A DNA stretch of 64,000 bases, taken from positions 434,001-498,000 of the forward strand of contig BSBK01001157.1 of the NCBI GenBank assembly GCA_027943335.1. The letters are read 5' to 3'. The translations under genes were made by a program, and so were the position numbers. This DNA comes from Chamaecyparis obtusa. Lineage: Eukaryota; Streptophyta; Pinopsida; Cupressales; Cupressaceae. The notes beneath the pieces were generated by a model. The model made no database searches, was not told the DNA's origin, and saw only the letters and a program-made list of their open reading frames with translations. Below are positions 12,011-24,480 of the stretch, in pieces; the first letter of the stretch is position 1, and each line of letters starts with the position of its first letter.

Positions 12011-12764
12011 GTGTACCTATACTTGATGTGGGTTACTATTTGTATTGCTAATATGATGTCCATGGTCTTCTCTTAATCTTGTTGTAAGTATCCCAAAGGT
12101 CAAGCCTTGAGGAATGTGATCATTTTGGCAAGTGAGAATGGGAGACAAAGGTGTAAGAATGTGGTTGAGGGTGTAAGGACATTTAAGGTTGAAAAGTGAA
12201 GAGGGAGTTGAGATTAGAGTTGACAAGACATGATTTTGACTTTGGTTTGGGTTAGGATTTATTAATCCATGGATTAGGATTGTGAAAATGTTTAGGGTAG
12301 AATTAGGCTTGGTTTAGAGGGCAAGTAGGAGAATTGGGAGGATGTGATGGGAGGAGAGAGAATGAGTGGAGAGTGTTGGATTAGCCAACTTAAGGAGGGA
12401 TTAGTATGTGTGAATGGGTTGGGTTGAGTTAGAACTATGAGTTAGGTGGTTGAGGCTTGGTTTGGTTAGGGGTTAAAAATAGGAGCCATGTGCTCAAATT
12501 GGATTATTTTTTTTTTATTCAATTTAATAATAGAGGAAAAGGGATGAATGAATTAGTTTAAATAGATGAGTTTATTTATTAAAATTAATAGAAGAAGAGG
12601 GATTAATTGATTAAACAACCAAGGTTGCACATTTAATCAATTGGGCTATAATTAATTAATTAGGGAGGTTGACATAGTTTAATTAAATAATAATATTTAA
12701 TTAAATTACCTAGGAGAGAGATAAATTTGATTATGAAGTTGTTAATCAAATTTAGGTGTATACA
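12010..12764 (-). mobile_element. Gypsy-B 3' LTR (low-coordinate end approximate)
   Basis: On the - strand the LTR starts TGTATACACC right after a polypurine tract, closely matching the TGTAGACACC start of the Gypsy-A LTRs. Its first part is rich in ATTAATTAATTA-type runs, as in Gypsy-A. The far end was not matched to a partner, so 12010 is an estimate. Confidence 0.5.
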
Positions 12765-12780
12765 TTTTTCCCCTCTTTGA
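12765..12780 (-). promoter_or_regulatory. Gypsy-B polypurine tract
   Basis: On the - strand this reads TCAAAGAGGGGAAAAA directly before the LTR start. The Gypsy-A equivalent is TCAAAGAGGGGCAAAA at 49165-49180. The near identity supports kinship of the two elements. Confidence 0.7.
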
Positions 12781-13139
12781 AATAGAATTAAAATAATGTT
12801 ATTTCAAAGATATTTAAAATTTTGATGATACAAAGAATAAAAGGTAACAATGTTACCCTGGAATACAAAAAATGATGCTAGATAGACTGGGTGATGCCCC
12901 CTCAAGAAGGCAAAAGGGAAAGAGAAAGGGGCCCAGGTGGCATCTTGAAAAGAAATTCCCCAATAGGATAATAGAAAGGGGAAGGAAAAAAACAATACAC
13001 TGGTGTAATCGAAATACAAAACAAAGATCCTGGGAAGAAACAAGGCAAGAAAAGGTCACCTGGGGATTGAGAAGGTGAAAGGGGGTCCTTGTAAGCTTAG
13101 AAAGGCCAAAAATGGCCACATTTGTGTGGTAAGACTTTG

Positions 13140-15800
13140 TGATTATAGAGCCTTTTAAGACTCATTGAGATATTTTCTACGATTTGAAAAATGGAACATG
13201 TAGGGTGATCGAGGAACTAGATGGATATCTTGAGGAGCATTGGGCATCAATGAGTGGAGGACCAATAGGTAGGCTTCAAAATCCAGTTGTTTATTCTAGT
13301 CTTGCATGCATTTATTGCTTTGGGTAGATATATTTTTAGCATTCCCTCCAACAAAGGTTAGGAGGGAACAAGGTCATGCCAAGAAGGATCGCGATCTTGC
13401 CAACCTTCACATTATAGGGTAAAAATTGTTAGCTTTGCGGGGGGTCTAGAAATGTTTTGTGGGAATGAGATCTTATAAGGGTAGGAGGACATGGGAAGAC
13501 ATGGATGTGTTCATACCTAGGAGGGTAGAGGATAGAATGTAGTTTATGTGGGAACACATACCTTTGAGGCACATGAGATGTTTCATGGGAATGTGATCCC
13601 ACTTGCCAGTCTCACAAGGCAAGATCACAGGGAAAAGGAGTTTCTACATGAACAAGGGAAGGGATGGAGGGAACATGAGGTCTTGGGAAAGACATAGAGG
13701 AAAGGTATTGGGTTAACTGGTTTTGAAGAAAAATGGCTTTTAGGCTAGAATAGGTTAAGGATATCTAATAGGAAATGCATTTTTGCATGTGTAGTGGCAT
13801 GTGAATAGGTTGATATCATAGGAGTGCCATGAAGCTGTGTTGAGCATGAAAGATTAGTTTACATCAGCTGACTGGATAGGATTTGATGTGATTGGGCTTA
13901 GGTATCTAAATAGGATGCCCCACCAGAGAGCTTACATGGCCATGGTCATAACCTTGTGCAAGAGATAGAGGTCAAAGATGAAAAATTTCCATCTTTCAAC
14001 CGGGGAGATGACCATTACAATAGAGGATATTTATCACATTCTTTTGGTTCTGATTAGATGACTAGATATAGTCATGGGAGGGACCACAAGTAGAGGTAGT
14101 GAAAACATTATTTGGAATATAAGACACTAGGCATGGGCTATGTATGGATAGTTGAATTTGGATGCATTCTTAGATCATGCACCAGTAGGGTGGAGGGCTT
14201 ATTTCTACAAGTTTGGTTAGTAGGGGATATATTTCCCTAGATACAAGTGGTACAAGTATTACATAGGAACTCATCTCAGTTATTTGTGAGAATATAGATA
14301 GGGTTATGCTAGTGACATGGGGGACTCTGATGTTGGTAGAGTTTTATAGAGACCTCCATTAGATAGTGTATCATGGTGGGGAGGGTAGGGTCACAACATT
14401 AGGTTCTTGAATTTATTATAGTGGGGATGAGAGCACATTGCAATTCTCTAACCGATTGGAAGGAGAGATAGGAGGGCCACAGATCATGTAGTATATAATT
14501 GGGTTGAGCTCACATATCATTGCATAAATGATATAGATTTTTGGATAGATACTTTGGATGAAATGAGGGATGACATCACTTGGAGGCCATACATGATAGT
14601 GGGACCATGGGAAGAGGATCAAAAGGAGATTACCTTTACCATAACCCCCAAATACATAGTTGGTTGTTGGGAGTATGTGGTTGGTAAGTATAGGGAGAAC
14701 TGAGTGGCCAGACAGTTTAGTTTTATACAAGGGGTACAAGACCTAGAGAAATAGTACCAATGTGTCATCCAAGGGAGGAGAGAGAAGTTTGGACCACCAC
14801 TAGATAGTGAGGGATTGATGGTAGAGTGGAGGGAAATGTATCTAGCTCATTGGAATTGGCATGGGGGATCAAAAAATGTTGGACTAACTACGAAGTATAG
14901 GGCATGGTTTCAGGCACCATGATAGGTGGGGAGGCTAGGCCTACCACCTCAATCAGAGAGACTAAGGATGTAAATATAGAGGGGAAGGAGGAGGAGAGGG
15001 TGTAGGAAAAGGTAGGACAACCTAGGTAGTAGAGAGAGTGAGGATGGCTTCCTAGAGGAGGAGGGGATGGAGGAAGGGAAGGGGGTCTAGAGGAAATGAA
15101 GGTAGATGGAGTGTGGGTGAGGAGGGGATATTGTACAATTTCTAAGTCCATTTCCCAAAAATACATAGGACCCATAAGCACCACTCACACTAGAAACAGG
15201 CTCAAGGAGTGGGGGGATCTTATTCATCTCGAGGGGGTGATTCTTTGGTGGAGATGTTGAGTTCCCTAGAGATTTTTCATGTGGATACTATCTAGTTACT
15301 AAGGGACACACAATGGGGAAGGGATAATTATTAGGAAGAGAAAGATACATTCCTCCAAGAGAGGAATGCCACAATAAGAAAGTGCGGTCGGGAACAGTTA
15401 GAGGTGGAGGATATAAGGAGATAGGTTGATGAGCTAACCTGATAGAGAGATAAGACCAAGGTGGAGAGGGATTAGCTATAGGGATAGATATAATAGATGA
15501 TGGAAGATGGTTGTGAGGATATTAAGGAGAGGAATACTTATCAATGGGAGAGGGAGGCATGTATGGGAGAGAGGGAATGAGATTAGCTCCTACATGGGAC
15601 AGGCTCCTAGAGAGAAGAGATAGCCACCATGACAAGTCAGATTCAGAGTTTGACTATGGCCCAAGATACATTGGATAAGGAATAGCTTAGGGGGGAAGAG
15701 AGATAGATAGGTGATAGAGGGAGGTTTGATAGGTTGATGGCCAAGATGGCCAATCTCAGAGAGAAGGTGGGATGGTAGAGAGTGATGTATTTATTTGTAG
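13140..15800 (+). pseudogene. Antisense extra ORF: plant-mobile-domain-like protein with coiled-coil tail
   Basis: The + strand (antisense to Gypsy-B) carries a decayed protein resembling the plant mobile domain (PMD, the 'aminotransferase-like' domain of MAIN/MAIL and of many transposons). In the frame starting at 13978 a segment reads FHLSTGEMTITIEDIYHIL, matching the family pattern 'F-H-L-P-x-G-E-M-T-I-T-L-x-D-V'. Further on (about 14660-14740) comes WEYVVGKYRENWVARQFSF, matching 'P-D-R-V-x-R-Q-F-G'. The segment at 15330-15790 is rich in Glu, Arg and Gln, like a coiled coil. Many stops break it. Tat-lineage elements often carry extra ORFs, sometimes antisense and between integrase and the 3' LTR, which is this position. 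PMD proteins act in silencing or as transposon accessory proteins; the role here is unknown. Confidence 0.55.
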
Positions 15801-17299
15801 CTCCACTAGAGAGGAGGGAGGTGTCTAGGCTGGTAGGAAGATCAATGGGGGCTATAGTGGCAATCTCTAATAGAAAGTCTGATAGTAGCTGACATTTAGG
15901 GAACTCCTCACATAGTACACAAAACCAGAACCATAAGACAAGGTAGATTCATAGGAACATATATTCAGTAGGGGACCAGTGCAGAGCACACAAGTGCAAG
16001 AGACTGGTTTATTGGACACAACTACCTCACATGGTATACAAGATAGAGGTATATGCACCATGAAACAAGTTACAAGTATAGGGGTGCATAACAATACAGA
16101 GAGGCCACATGCTTGTATATTGAGGATATAGATGACACAAGGTCCCCCACCACTAGATCTGACACAAGTTTCCCTATCCTAGGATCTGATATAAGAAACC
16201 CCCTATTAACCTCTCATAGGGGGTCTTAATGAGCACTGATGTATTCTAGTCTTACTTATTTATATGTTATTATGATGCAGGATTATATGAAAATGATGCT
16301 TCTTTATGTAATGCACATTGAAAATCAATCTATAATGATTAAGTTTATAAAGTGTCTAAATATAATTTAAATATAATCTAAAATATGTTAAATCCTAATG
16401 TAATGAGTAAAAAAATGAAATATGTGATAAATGCAAACTAATGACAAGATAATGTAATATGAAAACTAAGAAATGAACCTAATTAATGCATTTGACAAAA
16501 TGAGATTAATTGGTATGCATCTAAAGTGAACTTAATGATTTAACTGACATTCTAATTATTAATGTTGGTTTATAATGAATTGGTGCTAATGATGAACACT
16601 AATGAAATATAAAATAACAAACTAAGATTATTAATGCAATATAGAATGATTAGGAGAGCTAATTAAATTAATGAATGCAATCTAGGATTTTTAATGAGTT
16701 AACAATGTAACCTAAGGATAATATGATACAATTAACATTGCAATTATTAATGCATGCTAAAAATGAATGCAAGACACAAAGTGAATGCAAGCTAAAAATG
16801 AATGCAATTCATAACACAAGCTAAAAATGAATGCAATCTACAACAAGAATGAGATGAATAATTTAATTTTAACAATGCAAGATAGGATTCAAATGAGATG
16901 CATAGGTGATCATGTTGAGTGTTCTAAATGATTATGTAGATGTGAATGCACCAAAATAAAGGATTTCTCAATAGGGCCATAATACAAGATGCTAACTAGG
17001 AGGAGAGGGTGAGATGGTGAAAACTATTTGCACAATCATAATCCATAGATTAGAGAAAGGGTAAAAATGGATTGGGAAAAGTGAGGGATTTGAGGGGAGA
17101 TCGAATGATTTGATGGGGGATTTTTGAAGCTTGAGCATGGGGAAATCCAAAATGGAATACCACCATGTAGTGAGAACTTATTTTAATATAGAAATATCAA
17201 TGACTTTCCAAGGTTATAAATAACTCAAGTCCTTGTCTTAGATGTTTCATAGAATTGACTTAACAAACATACAAAGATTTCCCCAAAATCATGCCTGAG
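15801..17299. other. AT-rich stretch without recognised genes
   Basis: No protein motif was recognised. At 16198-16224 there is a 9-bp perfect stem (ACCCCCTAT and ATAGGGGGT) with a 9-base loop. Between about 16740 and 16840 the phrase GCTAAAAATGAATGCAA recurs imperfectly three times. The base composition (many AATG/TAAT words) resembles 29100-29700, possibly the same leader or spacer type. Confidence 0.4.
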
Positions 17300-18400
17300 T
17301 TACAAAGAACTAGGGTGGAAACGATGTTGGAGAACCCATAATAAAATGATATTTCACAAGTGCACCATGAAACCACAATAGATTACATGTTGAAAATGAA
17401 AGGGTCATATCTGACTGACTCACAAATAGAAAAAGAGATCAAGACCTTTCCCTAGGGGAATCCATTCACAACATACCATGATATAAAAGATCATGGCAAC
17501 TTTGAGGAGGAGAAAAACTGAGAAGCCAAAAAAAGATAATCAAGAACCAAAAAAATAAATTCAAGACCAAAATGAGTATCCAAAAGATTCCCTTTTCCAA
17601 AGAGATTGATTGACTAAGAGATGTTTTTGATGAGGTATAACATGAGGAAGTATGTATCCTAAAAGGACTTGTTGATGGGGTATAATGAAAATTTGTATAT
17701 GACAGAAAAATATGTATCAAGGACAAAAAAATCATCAGGAATCTTTCCTAAGGAGCTTATTGAAGCATGGGGTTGGAGGAGAAAATAATCTTGGACCACT
17801 TTTCTTCTTGAAGATTGACCTAAAATGAAGATATGTACAATGAGACCTGAACCTAGGGTTGTACTGACACTATGATACAATTGAATGACCAATATATACA
17901 ATGGTATGTGCAAAATCTTAGGAATTGGGATAGATACAATATACAACTGATAGATATGAAGCTTAGGAATATGGATAGTAGTAGGATTCTCAATGAGTGT
18001 GTGAGATAATAGAACACCCAGGGAATATGGGCTTGTTATGGGAACTTTCCTATGGGGTTTGGTGGATGAGTTGACATGAGTGAATATTAGGGAGATGAGA
18101 TTTTGATAGATAATGGTACGGTCCACTATGTGTGATGCTTATTTCTAGGTTTTCACCATACATATTTATCCAAGGCACTTGATTTCCAAGTTTTCATATT
18201 GGATTCTTATTTCTCTTTTTTTTGGTATTATCAAGGATCCTATTTGTGAGGTTTTTACTAGGATAATATTTTTTTAGCACTTTTTGTATATTTTATGACT
18301 TTTTTAGATAAGAGGGGCACACTGCATGACTCAGGCATATACTTTTTTGAGATGAATGATGTTGATGGGATCATTTAAGGGTTCTCCTTCTAGTGAAAAT
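17300..18400 (-). other. Gypsy-B post-integrase segment, conserved with Gypsy-A
   Basis: On the - strand this segment matches the Gypsy-A region 47840-48720 by eye. Examples are the GTGGACC..ATTATCTATCAAA block (18090-18126 versus 47847-47875), the CTGTGAGTCAG-type block near 17420 (versus 48672) and the ATCGTTTCCACC block near 17310 (versus 48707). Open frames of 155 codons on the - strand begin MDRTIIYQNLI, and Gypsy-A starts MDRVIIYQTLI. Protein similarity fades after that, so conservation may reflect an untranslated 3' signal and not a protein. Confidence 0.45.
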
Positions 18401-18409
18401 AGCTGATAT

Positions 18410-19560
18410 TTCCCTAAGCCAAAACATGTTGTGACAACATAGGGGTTTAGCCAGGTAACCTTGAATTTGCCTTTTTTTCTCTATTTTCTTGTACTTCATG
18501 TTTTTCTTTGAAGACTAAGTCCCCGCTTGGAACTATTGTGGGCATATTTTCTTGTTATAGCTTCTCTTAAGCCTATTTTTTTATACAACCAAGTGATCAT
18601 ATTCTTTCTATCTCTTCTCATTGAGAAGATCTAGTTGTGTGAGGTGTACTACGCAGTAGTCTTCATCTGTGACCAAGTTCTTGAGTGAAACATGTAGTGA
18701 TGGAAACTCAAACTTAATTGCTCTAATGACTTATGCACTATATACAAGGGAGTATGGGGTGGTTCCTATGGGAGTGTAGTATGAAGTGTGGTAGGCCCAA
18801 AGAGAAGGGTTGATTTGGAGGTTCTAGTTACAATTAGAATTATTGACAACCTTCTTAAGCATTTTTAGAAGGGTTTTATTGGTTTCCTCATCTTAGAATT
18901 CCCTTAGGGAAAATATGGACTAGAGAAGTGGTCGTGGATATGGAATTGTTCACACATATATTTCATGTGCTGATTTTCAATTGGTGTTCCATGATCTATG
19001 AAGATGGTGGAGGGGATGCCAAAATGATATATCATGTGGTAGAGGACAAACTTGGAGATTTGGACACCTTTTTTGAGGATGATCAAAATTGATTCTACCC
19101 ACTTTGTGAAGTACTTAGTAGAAGTGATAATGTACTTGTGTTTATTTGAGGATAGGGGAGCTATCTTACCAATAAGGTTGAAGCCCCAACATGAGAAGGT
19201 CCATGGAGGTGCAATGGGATGTAGATCCTATGTTATATAATGAATGAGGTTTGCATGGTGTTGACATGGTAGGAATTTATTTACAAATTCACATGAATCA
19301 TGCTCCATTGTAGGTGAGTAGTATCCTTCTCTAAGAAGTTGCTTGGCTAAGACTATGCCACTCATGTGGGCACTATAAATTCTAATTTGGACCTCCTATA
19401 ATACCAGGGAATCCTCATTTGAGTCTAAATGCATAGATAAGATGTTGTGATAACCTTGTTGATATAGGGTATTGGCTACAAGAGTGTAGCAAGAAGATTT
19501 GTGAATAAGGTTCTAGCATTGGGTATTTGAAGGTGAGGGGATATGATACCATTTTTTAGA
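18410..19560 (-). pseudogene. Gypsy-B integrase
   Basis: Broken reading frames on the - strand align with the Gypsy-A integrase. The clearest piece (19086-18904) reads through STIFIDHGTPIEN, which keeps the second catalytic Asp, and then HFSSPYFP. Downstream pieces correspond to the KKVVN...WAYHTSY region and to the C-terminal domain, down to about 18410. Integrase inserts element cDNA into the host genome. Numerous stops show this copy is dead. It is useful because it preserves the Asp that Gypsy-A has lost. Confidence 0.65.
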
Positions 19561-19599
19561 TAAGTGTGGATGTTGTGGTACCATGGGGGCTAGGGACCA

Positions 19600-20174
19600 A
19601 CCAAGATGTACATTATTTTAGATTTGGTGTTCTCATAAGATGGTGTATGGAGATTCTTAGCCAAGAACTCATATTGTGTTGCGTCATGCGGTATCTTGAG
19701 AAGTGAGCCAATAGTAACCATTGCATCTATCACTGTGTTTTGTAGCCTAGGTACTTGCGTGAACTATATAACTTTGAAATGTTGCTTCATCTTGTCAACT
19801 AGGTCTTTATACAATAGTATATTTTCATATTTTTTTTGGAATTTATTTAGGACTTCTTTGATGATGAGTTGTGAGTCACCAAACACCTATATCTTGGTTA
19901 TGTTCCATTGAATTTCTATTTTTAGTCTTGATATGAGTGCTTCATATTTTGCAATATTATTCATGCAAGGGAAACATAACTTGAATAACTTAGGGATATA
20001 ATCACCTCGAGGTATGATGAAAATAATCCTTACTCCTAATCTGCAAACTGTGTAGGAGCCATCAAAATGTAATTTCCAAACAGGTTGTTCTTCAATCATA
20101 CATAGATGTTCATCTGGAAATTCCATGACTAGCAAGTATGCATCTACTAATGGTGTCTCAGCCAACTGATTCAC
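19600..20174 (-). pseudogene. Gypsy-B archaeal-type RNase H (second RNase H)
   Basis: The - strand segment 20174-19887 contains WKLHFDGSYTVCRLG followed by NIAKYEALISRLKIEIQWN. This matches the DGS and AEYEAL motifs of archaeal-type RNase H. The Glu of AEYEAL is changed, since the sequence reads AKYEAL (Glu to Lys). A second RNase H downstream of the gypsy-type one is characteristic of the Tat lineage. The rest of the domain is interrupted by stops. Confidence 0.65.
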
Positions 20175-21335
20175 AATGACCTATCCTTTGATTTCCTTTA
20201 TATCCACATATTGGATGTCAAATTCCTTGAGGAGCATGACCCACTTAGCCATATGTCCTATGAGAGTGGCATGAGAGAGTGGATACTTGAGGGGATCAAA
20301 TTTTGAGATGGGCTTCACTATGTCACTAATAATGTAATGTTAGATATTTTGAGTGTTAAAAACCACCGCCAAAAATGCTTTTTCCATGGGAAGATAATTT
20401 ATCTCATATCTGACAAGTGTGCAACTAATGTAGTATATGTATCTCTCTTTTCCAATATCATCAAGTTGAGAAAGAAGTTCCCCCGGTGCCATGGTAGTGG
20501 CTAATATATACAAGATAAGAGGATTTCCAAGAGTAGGTGGCATAAGAATGTGTGGATTTTCTAGAAATTCTTTGATCTTTTAAAAACTTCTTTGACATAA
20601 GGGATCCCATTTGAAACTAGTGTCTTTCTACAGTAGATGGGTAGATGGTTGGCATTTATTGGCAAGCTACGAGATGAACTTGTAGATAGATTGTAGCTTC
20701 CCTATGAGGCTACGTAACTACTTGAGCATCCTTGGGATAGGTATCTTCATTATAGATTTGACCTTATTAGGGTTAATCTCTATGCCTCTTCATGATACTA
20801 TGAATCCTAGGATTTTTTTGGATGAGACCCCATAGATGCACTTCTTTGGATTGAGCTTCAGACCATAGTGATGGAGGTGATAAAATATACATTCTTGAAC
20901 ATTGAGGTAATCTAGCCTTGTTTTTATTTATTTTACCAAGATATCTCCCACATAGTCCTCAAGGATCTTATGAATCATGTCATAGAATATGACAGTCATG
21001 GATCTTTGATATGTGGCTCCTACATCCTTCAAACCAAAAGGTATCATGTTGTAGCAAAAGGTACTACATGGGGTTATGAATGTTGTCTTATGATGATCTT
21101 CTTCTACGATGTGTATCTGACTATAGCCAAAGAAATTATCCATGAGTGATAGCATTTTATGTCTAGCTATAAGATCTATTATCATATCAATGTTAGGTAA
21201 GGAAAAATCATCCTTGGGACATTCCTTGTTGAGGTCTCATATTCAAATACCTCATGATGGTTTGGAAACTAGAAATATGTTAGAAATCCATTCTGAGTAG
21301 TCAATGGTGTGAATAATATTATCTTGTAGGAGCTT
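20175..21335 (-). pseudogene. Gypsy-B reverse transcriptase (C-terminal part) and RNase H
   Basis: 21185-20928 on the - strand reads a recognisable gypsy reverse transcriptase palm: LSLMDNFFGYSQIHI, then FCYNMIPFGLKDVGATYQR, then EDYVGDILVK. The active-site YVDD is changed to YVGD, so it would be inactive even without stops. 20543-20340 corresponds to the RNase H segment (YYISCTLVRYEINYLPMEKAFLAVVF). The N-terminal part continues at 22558 beyond a solo LTR insertion. Confidence 0.7.
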
Positions 21336-22552
21336 TGATGAGTCTAGTTTATGGGTTGTTTTGTTTATGATTTTCTAAGTCTAGACATAAATATATTATG
21401 GTTTTCATAAACATTATGTATAATTTTATGTTTCTATGCTTTAGCCATGTGTATATCTGATACTTTTGACACTAAAGGAAAATACTTAATAGATATATAG
21501 ACTAATGGATATTATGATGAAATCTGGGATTTCTCTTCTCTAGTGTTAATGGGTAGTGTTCCTGCAGCCGTGTGACAAGGATGCTTTAAAATAGGAAAAC
21601 TTATTATAAATCTTTTCCTTGGATTTATGTTGCAGATTTTGGTGTGCTAAATTTTTTTCAGGGGAAGAATAAGTCAGCAAGGAGTAAGGACTCAAAGATG
21701 AAGTGGCTCTTTTAAGGCGAGTAACTATTTCCAGATTTTATCATGGCTCCACTACTTCCATAACCTTGTGGTTGCTAACATAGACCGGGTCAATCCAGTT
21801 ACCGGGTGTTCCTATATTCTTGAAGCACTAAATATGGTTTATCCTCTTGCATAAATGATGCTATCGTTCCTATAACTAAAGTTGTTATGCTATGTAATGA
21901 AGGACCTAGTTTTTAGGTGTTCTATTTTCTCAGTTGCTTTTAAATAAGTTGGAACTTATGATTCCAAGCTAGTTAGATTTTTTTTAGGAGTTTATATTGC
22001 AATCCAGCAACAAAGTGAATACACTTTGATATTCCATCTTGTACTTGTGTTTTGTTAAATGAATATATTATAGTTCCAGATTTTAACATCTGAGTTTTAA
22101 ATCTATTTACACTTCTACAGGGCCTATGCGGGAGGTGAATTCCCTGTTCATGTTCAAGTAGGACTTAGTTAAGTTTCTTTGAAGTTGACAAGCATTGTTG
22201 CTCCTACAACCACTGGTAATAGAACCACTGACTATTTCCTATAGCATAGATTTACGTTTGAAGCATTATTAGTTTACTACTGAACATTTCCTTTAAGTTG
22301 TGAGTTAAGTTGTAGTTTTAGTTCTTAGTATAAATCTCCTGTAGCAATATCCTTACTTTAGTAGTGATGAATTTTAAAAAGAACTAAAGCATATACCTTG
22401 GAGCCATCATCTCAAGCTCACGTTCTCGGGTTGATACATTTAATGAATTCTAGCATAATATTCTAAGTAGGCATGTGATAATTTTAAGCAATGAATCACT
22501 GTGAAAGGATGTCCAATCCTTGAAGTTACTAGGATATTATTCTGACCAACCA
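21336..22552. mobile_element. Probable solo LTR inside Gypsy-B reverse transcriptase
   Basis: A 1,217-bp block interrupts the reverse transcriptase of Gypsy-B. The coding sense resumes cleanly on both sides: HPKVALLVKEELLKL on the high side, KLLQDNIIHTIDYSEWISN on the low side. The block starts TG (TGATGAGTC) and ends CA (GACCAACCA). It is flanked by perfect 5-bp duplicates AGCTT at 21331-21335 and 22553-22557. Its ends are imperfect inverted repeats (TGATGAGTC and TGGTTGGTC). These are the marks of a solo LTR left by LTR-LTR recombination. No long frame lies inside. Orientation and family are unknown; it does not resemble the other LTRs in the window. Confidence 0.7.
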
Positions 22553-22557
22553 AGCTT

Positions 22558-23760
22558 TAATAGTTCTTCTTTGACTAATAAGGCCACTTTGGGATGCATC
22601 TTCCAAAGATTTTTATTAACTGGTTTGACATTTGGGTCCACTGCAAGATGATGAATGAATAAGTTAGGGTCCAAACCAAGCATGTGAGAGTAACACCACA
22701 TGAAGTTTATAGTAACCTCTTGTAGAAGTGTTGTGAGAGAATCTTCTTCGGATTTTGATAATGATGTTGTGATGTATGTAATTCTTAGACATTATTCTAT
22801 TCCAATATTGACAGGCTTGGTTTCTTCAATTAGAATAGATGACTATGTTTGCCTGTAATCATGAATGAGAGGAAGAGGAGAGTCTTTATCCTCTGGTGCC
22901 TCATAGAGGTCTTCACTAGGGGATATGCCCTTTGTTTTTACTTTTTAGAGTCATAAAGTTCCCCAGAGAGGTTTTCACTAAGAGACTCGTGTTTTTTTTT
23001 GTTTTTTTTTTTCATTTTTGTGGCTAAAGACCTTATCTTCCCCAAAATATGCCTTTGGGTCCAATTTTTAGAGATGTGTCAAATCATGCTCTTGATTTTT
23101 GTCATGTGGTTTCTCCCATGAATATTAGGAGCATAGCCTCACTTTAGAACTCATCAATATGTGTGAGGCTTGGTTGATCCACGTGTACAAGTTTGGGGTG
23201 AATGAGTGGAAGGTCTATAAGGTTTATGGAAAGTTGGTAGATGATAGAGTTTCCAAGGAAGTTTTCATTGTCAAAGATATTTTCATAGGATCTCTTAACT
23301 TCCTATTTAGGGATGTCTTTGATTTCAACAATTTTACCTCAGGTATTATAATAGGTATGGCTACCTTCATTGGTACCCCCAGTCATGTCTAGGACAAATC
23401 CAAGACCTTTATTTCTTGGTCATAGTGAGGCTTTGAGTGGGGCCTCCATACCACTCTCTTCATGGTCTAGACTACCACCTTTATAGTTTCCTTGCTATGC
23501 AACCAGTCTGTAAGATTTGCGATAATTATCTTTGAAATAATCAAGAAGCTTTTCATCATGGGTTGATCATCTCAGTACAACCATATGTTGATATTGGACT
23601 CCATTTATTTATTGCTTATGATCCTATTGGATAGGAACATGGAGGAGCTGATTTTCTTTAATTGTGGCTCATCTTGCTCTAATGGGCCTTGATTAGATAG
23701 ACTCCCTTGGGTGTGTGGATCAAGGGGAAAGGCTCCAATTTTAAATGTGTATGTTAGGAT
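22558..23760 (-). pseudogene. Gypsy-B protease-RT linker and start of reverse transcriptase
   Basis: On the - strand, 22720-22558 reads like the Gypsy-A segment before the palm: LLQEVTINFMW, LDPNLFIHHLAVDPNVKPV and then HPKVALLVKEELLKL. From 22720 up to 23760 the alignment with the Gypsy-A linker (43540-44500) is looser, with acidic stretches and many stops. A + strand frame at 23159-23392 is a shadow of this linker. Confidence 0.55.
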
Positions 23761-23763
23761 ATA

Positions 23764-24480
23764 TTATCCATAGCCCTTTTTTTTTATATTGATGGTAGAA
23801 AGTTTGGAAGTGAGGATGGTTTTTGGAGCATCACGGATGGAGGAATTGGTGATAGAGGTACCAATGTTAATTCTTGGGAAATGAGTTGAATGCAAAAATG
23901 AGGCTTCCAATACATGATAATATGTGAAGGGATGATGATCAGTGTGGATGGTAACTTCATTGAAATTATATGGAAACTTGATGAATTTATGGAATGTCAA
24001 GGGAACAACCTACATAGAATGGATCCATAGGTGACCAAGAAGGATTTTGTATGGGTGATCAACATCAACAACATGGAATATTAGTTCTTGTACTATTGGG
24101 CCTAGCTTTATGGGTAGTGAAATAGCACCCTCAAAGGTACATACAATATTGACATAGGTCTTGATAGTTATGATATCATGTGTTATATCTACTTCAATGT
24201 ACCACACTTGATTTATGAATTTCAAAGTGCATAGACTTAGGGACAAACTATTAGATATCATGACTTGTTTGACAACAAAGTCATTAACCATGAAAGTGAT
24301 ATGGAGTGGGAGGTTATGATCTGGCTCAATAGTTGGAATTTTAGAGGGTTTGAATGAGAGGCCACAAGATGCCAAAAGGTGGCCCAAATGTGCCTCAAAT
24401 TTAGCTAGGTCAATGTCATTGGATACACAAGATTCTTGTAAGGCCTCATTAAGGATCTCCTAATGAATGGGTGATGCATG
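23764..24480 (-). pseudogene. Gypsy-B retropepsin
   Basis: The - strand segments 24387-24010 and 24000-23764 align with the Gypsy-A protease end to end: APDHTLPL-like start, MVNDFVVKQVMISNSLSLSLCTLKF (the catalytic Asp is lost: IDNGSALN in Gypsy-A reads ISNSLSLS here), then IFHVVDVDHPYKILLGHLWIHSM. After the LTSK motif near 23810 the frame runs on without the TGA that follows NSS in Gypsy-A, showing that the Gypsy-A stop is not a family feature. Confidence 0.65.

Noticed and set aside
16198..16224. 9-bp stem-loop as a transcription terminator
   Set aside because: The locus is plant nuclear DNA with no gene reading into it; a bacterial-type terminator is not meaningful.
15867..17735. Several - strand ORFs of 75-90 codons
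   Set aside because: They are Ser/Tyr/Cys-rich without motifs and lie in decayed or AT-rich sequence with no conservation visible.
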